Assembly (NCBI RefSeq): GCF_013410955.1
Contig: NZ_JACCCG010000004.1
Location: forward strand, 427,670 to 491,669
DNA: 64,000 bases
DNA from: Microbacterium sp. AK009
GTDB lineage: Bacteria > Actinomycetota > Actinomycetes > Actinomycetales > Microbacteriaceae
Direction of reading: 5' to 3'
Positions 61,559-64,000 of this stretch are shown here, piece after piece. Each line of letters starts with the position of its first letter. Position 1 is the stretch's first letter. Under the pieces are notes generated by a model. The model saw only the letters and a list, made by a program, of their open reading frames with translations. It did no database searches and had not been told where the DNA came from. The translations under genes and the position numbers were made by a program.

Positions 61559-62665
61559 GTGGAGTTCCCCTTCGACGCGCTGCGGCGGTGGCCCGACGTC
61601 GAGGCACCGGATCTCGTGGCCGTCGATGCCGCCGACCGCCTGCTGCTGGACCTGTCCGAGGACGCACGCCGCGACGCGGCGCCGGGCGAGGTCGTCGTGA
61701 TCGGCGATGCCTATGGGGCACTCTCCCTCGCGTCGGCCGCCGGGGGCCAGCCCGTGCGGGTGCACCAGGACTCCCTGCTCGGTGAGCGCGCCCTCGCGGC
61801 GAACGCCAAGAGAGTCGGTACGCCCGGTCGGATCGCCTCGCTGCCGCTCAGCGGGGAGCTCGTCCGCGACGCGAGGGTCGTCCTGCTCCGCCTCCCCCGT
61901 TCCCTGGATGCGCTGGACGACGTCGCCGGGCTCATCGCGCAGTACGCCCATCCGGAGGTGCGCGTCTTTGCCGGCGGACGGATCAAACACATGACCCTTG
62001 CCATGAACGACGTCCTGCGGCGGTACTTCGGCCGCCTCGACATCAGCGCAGCACGGCAGAAGTCGCGCGTCCTCATCGCCGCAGAACCTCACGGCGGACG
62101 CGATCCCGAGCCGAAGCGCGCGCAGGTCGGCGATCTGGAGGTCTGCGCCTTCGGCGGCGTCTTCGCCGGCGCGGGCCTCGATATCGGCACGCGGTTTCTG
62201 CTGGACAATCTCTCTACGCCGACTCGAGACAGCGCACTCGTCGTCGACCTGGCCTGCGGGAACGGCGTCGTCGCTGCGACGCTCGCCCGGCGTCATCCCC
62301 GCGTGCGGGTTCACGCCTCCGACGTCTCGGCGGCCGCCGTCGCCTCGGCGCGGGCCACGGTCGCCGCCAACGGCGTCGCGGATCGCGTCGAGGTGATCCA
62401 GGATGTCGGTCTGTCGAGCCTTCCCGACGGCGTGGCCGACCTCATCGCGCTGAATCCTCCGTTCCACACCGGCGCAGCCGTGCATGAGCGGCTCGCCCAC
62501 GGACTGTTCGCGGACGCCGCACGGGTGCTCGCCCCGGGCGGGGAGCTCTGGACCGTCTGGAACTCGCATCTTCGCTACCGGTCGGCACTCGAACGGCTCG
62601 TCGGTCCCACTCGCCAGGTCGCGCGGAACGCCAAATTCACCGTCACCGTGTCCAGGAGCGCCTGA
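61559..62665 (+). CDS. Class I methyltransferase, RsmC/RlmG-like
   Basis: A 368-residue protein with two tandem Rossmann-like halves, as in the rRNA guanine-N2 methyltransferases RsmC and RlmG. The N-terminal half (about 1-180) lacks SAM motifs; the C-terminal half has the SAM loop VVDLACGNGVVAATL and the catalytic NPPFHTG. The two-lobed layout supports an rRNA target, but which guanine is modified is not readable. GTG at 61559. One base separates it from the next gene. Confidence 0.86.
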   Translation: MEFPFDALRRWPDVEAPDLVAVDAADRLLLDLSEDARRDAAPGEVVVIGDAYGALSLASAAGGQPVRVHQDSLLGERALAANAKRVGTPGRIASLPLSGELVRDARVVLLRLPRSLDALDDVAGLIAQYAHPEVRVFAGGRIKHMTLAMNDVLRRYFGRLDISAARQKSRVLIAAEPHGGRDPEPKRAQVGDLEVCAFGGVFAGAGLDIGTRFLLDNLSTPTRDSALVVDLACGNGVVAATLARRHPRVRVHASDVSAAAVASARATVAANGVADRVEVIQDVGLSSLPDGVADLIALNPPFHTGAAVHERLAHGLFADAARVLAPGGELWTVWNSHLRYRSALERLVGPTRQVARNAKFTVTVSRSA

Positions 62666-62666
62666 C

Positions 62667-63365
62667 ATGCACGACATCGGCCGGTGGACCGTCGCCCTGT
62701 CGACGCTGATCGGTCTGGGTCTCGCGCTCGGGCTGAACCCTGCGTTGTATGGCGCGACGGCCGACATGCTGGCGCGCAACACGCAGGTGCCGGCGCGGAT
62801 GGCGTGGATGGTCGGAGGCCTTGCAACGGGAGCCACGATCCTCCTCGTGGCCCTGCAGAGCTTCAATCCGACGAATCTCGTCGCTGCGGCCGAACGCGAG
62901 GCCGACGCCCTGGCGCTCAGCCGGACGATCGACCTCATCGCCGCAGGGGTCTTTCTGGCCGCGGCGATCGCTGTCGTCATCTGGCGACTTCGGGTCCCTC
63001 GACGAGCAGCGTCCGCCCGCCCCGCGCGGGCGCGCGCTCATCCGGGCAGTTACTTCTGGCTCGGTCTCAGCTGCTCGATCGTCGGCTTCACGACGCTGCC
63101 GATCATGTACACCACGGGCCGTGTGACCGCGGGCCTCAGCGACGAGGTGGTCCCTCGGATTCTGGCGTACGCCGTCTTCCTTCTCGCCCTTATCGCCCCG
63201 TTCGTCATGCTCGCCGGTCTGTGGTCGCGGCTGCCCGGTACTGCCGCCTTCGTCTCGCGCACCTACGACCGACTCATCCACCTCGACTACCGGTGGACGT
63301 ACGCGGCGGTCCTCGCCGTCGCCGGCATCGTGTGCCTCGGCTTCGGGCTTCTTGCCGGGCAATGA
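62667..63365 (+). CDS. Six-helix membrane protein, GAP/LysE-like
   Basis: A 232-residue membrane protein with six hydrophobic segments in two groups of three separated by a basic loop (RVPRRAASARPARARAH). The first segment LIGLGLALGLNPALYG recalls the GAP (Sap) branch of the LysE superfamily, seen in mycobacterial glycolipid export, but this is a weak match. ATG at 62667 one base after the methyltransferase stop; co-transcribed. A longer upstream frame overlaps that gene and is rejected. Confidence 0.7.
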   Translation: MHDIGRWTVALSTLIGLGLALGLNPALYGATADMLARNTQVPARMAWMVGGLATGATILLVALQSFNPTNLVAAAEREADALALSRTIDLIAAGVFLAAAIAVVIWRLRVPRRAASARPARARAHPGSYFWLGLSCSIVGFTTLPIMYTTGRVTAGLSDEVVPRILAYAVFLLALIAPFVMLAGLWSRLPGTAAFVSRTYDRLIHLDYRWTYAAVLAVAGIVCLGFGLLAGQ

Positions 63366-63407
63366 CAGGAGCGCACACCGTCGCTTCTCTGTCACGGCGT
63401 GTGCACG

Positions 63408-63433
63408 CTCTGACGTGACGACCGTCGTCAGAG
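63408..63433. terminator. Hairpin between convergent genes
   Basis: CTCTGACG (63408-63415) and CGTCAGAG (63426-63433), 8-base perfect stem and 10-base loop, between the membrane-protein stop and the HNH gene stop. A second imperfect pairing (GCACACCGT with ACGGCGTGTGC) lies just before it. Confidence 0.5.
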
Positions 63434-63445
63434 CGGTGGGTTCTG

Positions 63446-64000
63446 TCAGAACGGTGGGGGTTGTCGGGGGTCGTGAGCGGGTTCGCGGGTGATGCGGAAT
63501 TCGGTGCCGGGGTTGGTCCATTTCGCCCAGAGGTCGTCGGGGAGGTCTTCTTCCGGGGTGAAGTGGACCCCGTGTCCTGGTGGGTTGTCGATGTAGACCC
63601 GTCCCGTCGGGGAGGTCCACTCGATGACCCCGCCGTCGAGTTGTCGGATTTTCCAGGCGGTGAACTGTTTCATGCTGTGGTGTCTTTGGCACAGGCAGCA
63701 GAGGTTGCAGATCTCCGTCTTCCCACCCAGTGCGGCGTCGTGGTTGTGGTCGACCTCGCACTTCCTCGCGGGCATGCGGCAGCCCGGCCACCGGCAGTGC
63801 TTGTCCCTGCCCTTCAGGAACCGGTCCATGGCTGTGGTGCGCTGGTAGGTGTCCACCGCCATCGTCAACCCGGTGATCGGGTGGACCAGCAACCGTTCCC
63901 ACGTCCCGTCACTGTTCCCCGCCAGCAACCGGGCCGTCTTCGCATCGATGGGTCCGACCCCGGCGAGGTCGCAGGGGACATCGCTTTGCCCCATCAGGGC
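63446..64000 (-). CDS. HNH endonuclease of the DUF222 family (3' part)
   Basis: The C-terminal 184 residues of a protein whose start is beyond the right edge. An HNH nuclease domain is clear: CRWPGCRMPARKCEVDH, then CNLCCLCQRHHSMK, with zinc Cys and the catalytic His pair. Actinobacterial DUF222-HNH proteins exist in many copies per genome; their role is uncertain, with mobile-element or defence functions proposed. Codon use is like its neighbours. Confidence 0.9.
   Translation of the reverse strand, partial: ALMGQSDVPCDLAGVGPIDAKTARLLAGNSDGTWERLLVHPITGLTMAVDTYQRTTAMDRFLKGRDKHCRWPGCRMPARKCEVDHNHDAALGGKTEICNLCCLCQRHHSMKQFTAWKIRQLDGGVIEWTSPTGRVYIDNPPGHGVHFTPEEDLPDDLWAKWTNPGTEFRITREPAHDPRQPPPF

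Overview
The window is high-GC, densely packed actinobacterial chromosome. Gene content and style fit a Microbacteriaceae genus such as Microbacterium: actinobacterial heme genes, DUF222-type HNH endonuclease, half-size sugar ABC ATPases, an Eis-like acetyltransferase and many GTG starts. That assignment is inference. There is no rRNA, CRISPR array, transposase, prophage or plasmid function. No gene-free stretch reaches 300 bases; the longest gap is 146 bases (48696-48841).

Layout. 1-6306: an epimerase-like gene, an OmpR-type two-component system, and a convergent operon for a flavin-based trans-membrane electron chain (FMN-binding lipoprotein, ApbE flavin transferase, NqrB/RnfD-like membrane protein fused to a ferredoxin-reductase domain). 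6360-29111: a housekeeping backbone running mostly on the minus strand (prs, glmU, tRNA-Gln, ABC-F, ispE, ksgA, tatD, metG, rsmI, and pmt divergent). Inserted in it are a MarR regulator, an Eis-like acetyltransferase, a quaternary-amine-type ABC importer, DUF427, a Stealth phosphotransferase, a phosphoesterase, two MFS transporters and a NUDIX hydrolase. 29108-36705: heme synthesis, hemA against hemE-cgoX-chdC-hemC-hemB-hemL; hemD and ferrochelatase are not here. 36717-44344: aldo-keto reductase, HrpA helicase, a frameshifted quinone oxidoreductase, a Gfo/Idh/MocA dehydrogenase and a NYN-LOTUS protein. 44362-52080: a ROK regulator followed by two paralogous sugar ABC importers in tandem. 52119-63365: sirtuin, ATP-dependent DNA ligase, LLM oxidoreductase, an HSP100 chaperone with an HspR-like site, nagA, small membrane proteins and an rRNA-methyltransferase-like gene. 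63446-64000: the 3' part of an HNH endonuclease gene.

Expression logic. Operon genes overlap by ATGA or GTGA. About eighteen genes have a TANNNT -10 box 6-8 bases before the start codon, so leaderless mRNAs seem to be the rule here. Three genes with an ordinary ribosome binding site (Stealth, the second sugar-binding protein, the FMN-binding lipoprotein) are instead preceded by a 14-16 codon open frame that itself sits at a leaderless start position and ends on or just before the real start codon. This looks like a shared coupling arrangement and, with the flavin module, is the most interesting part of the window.
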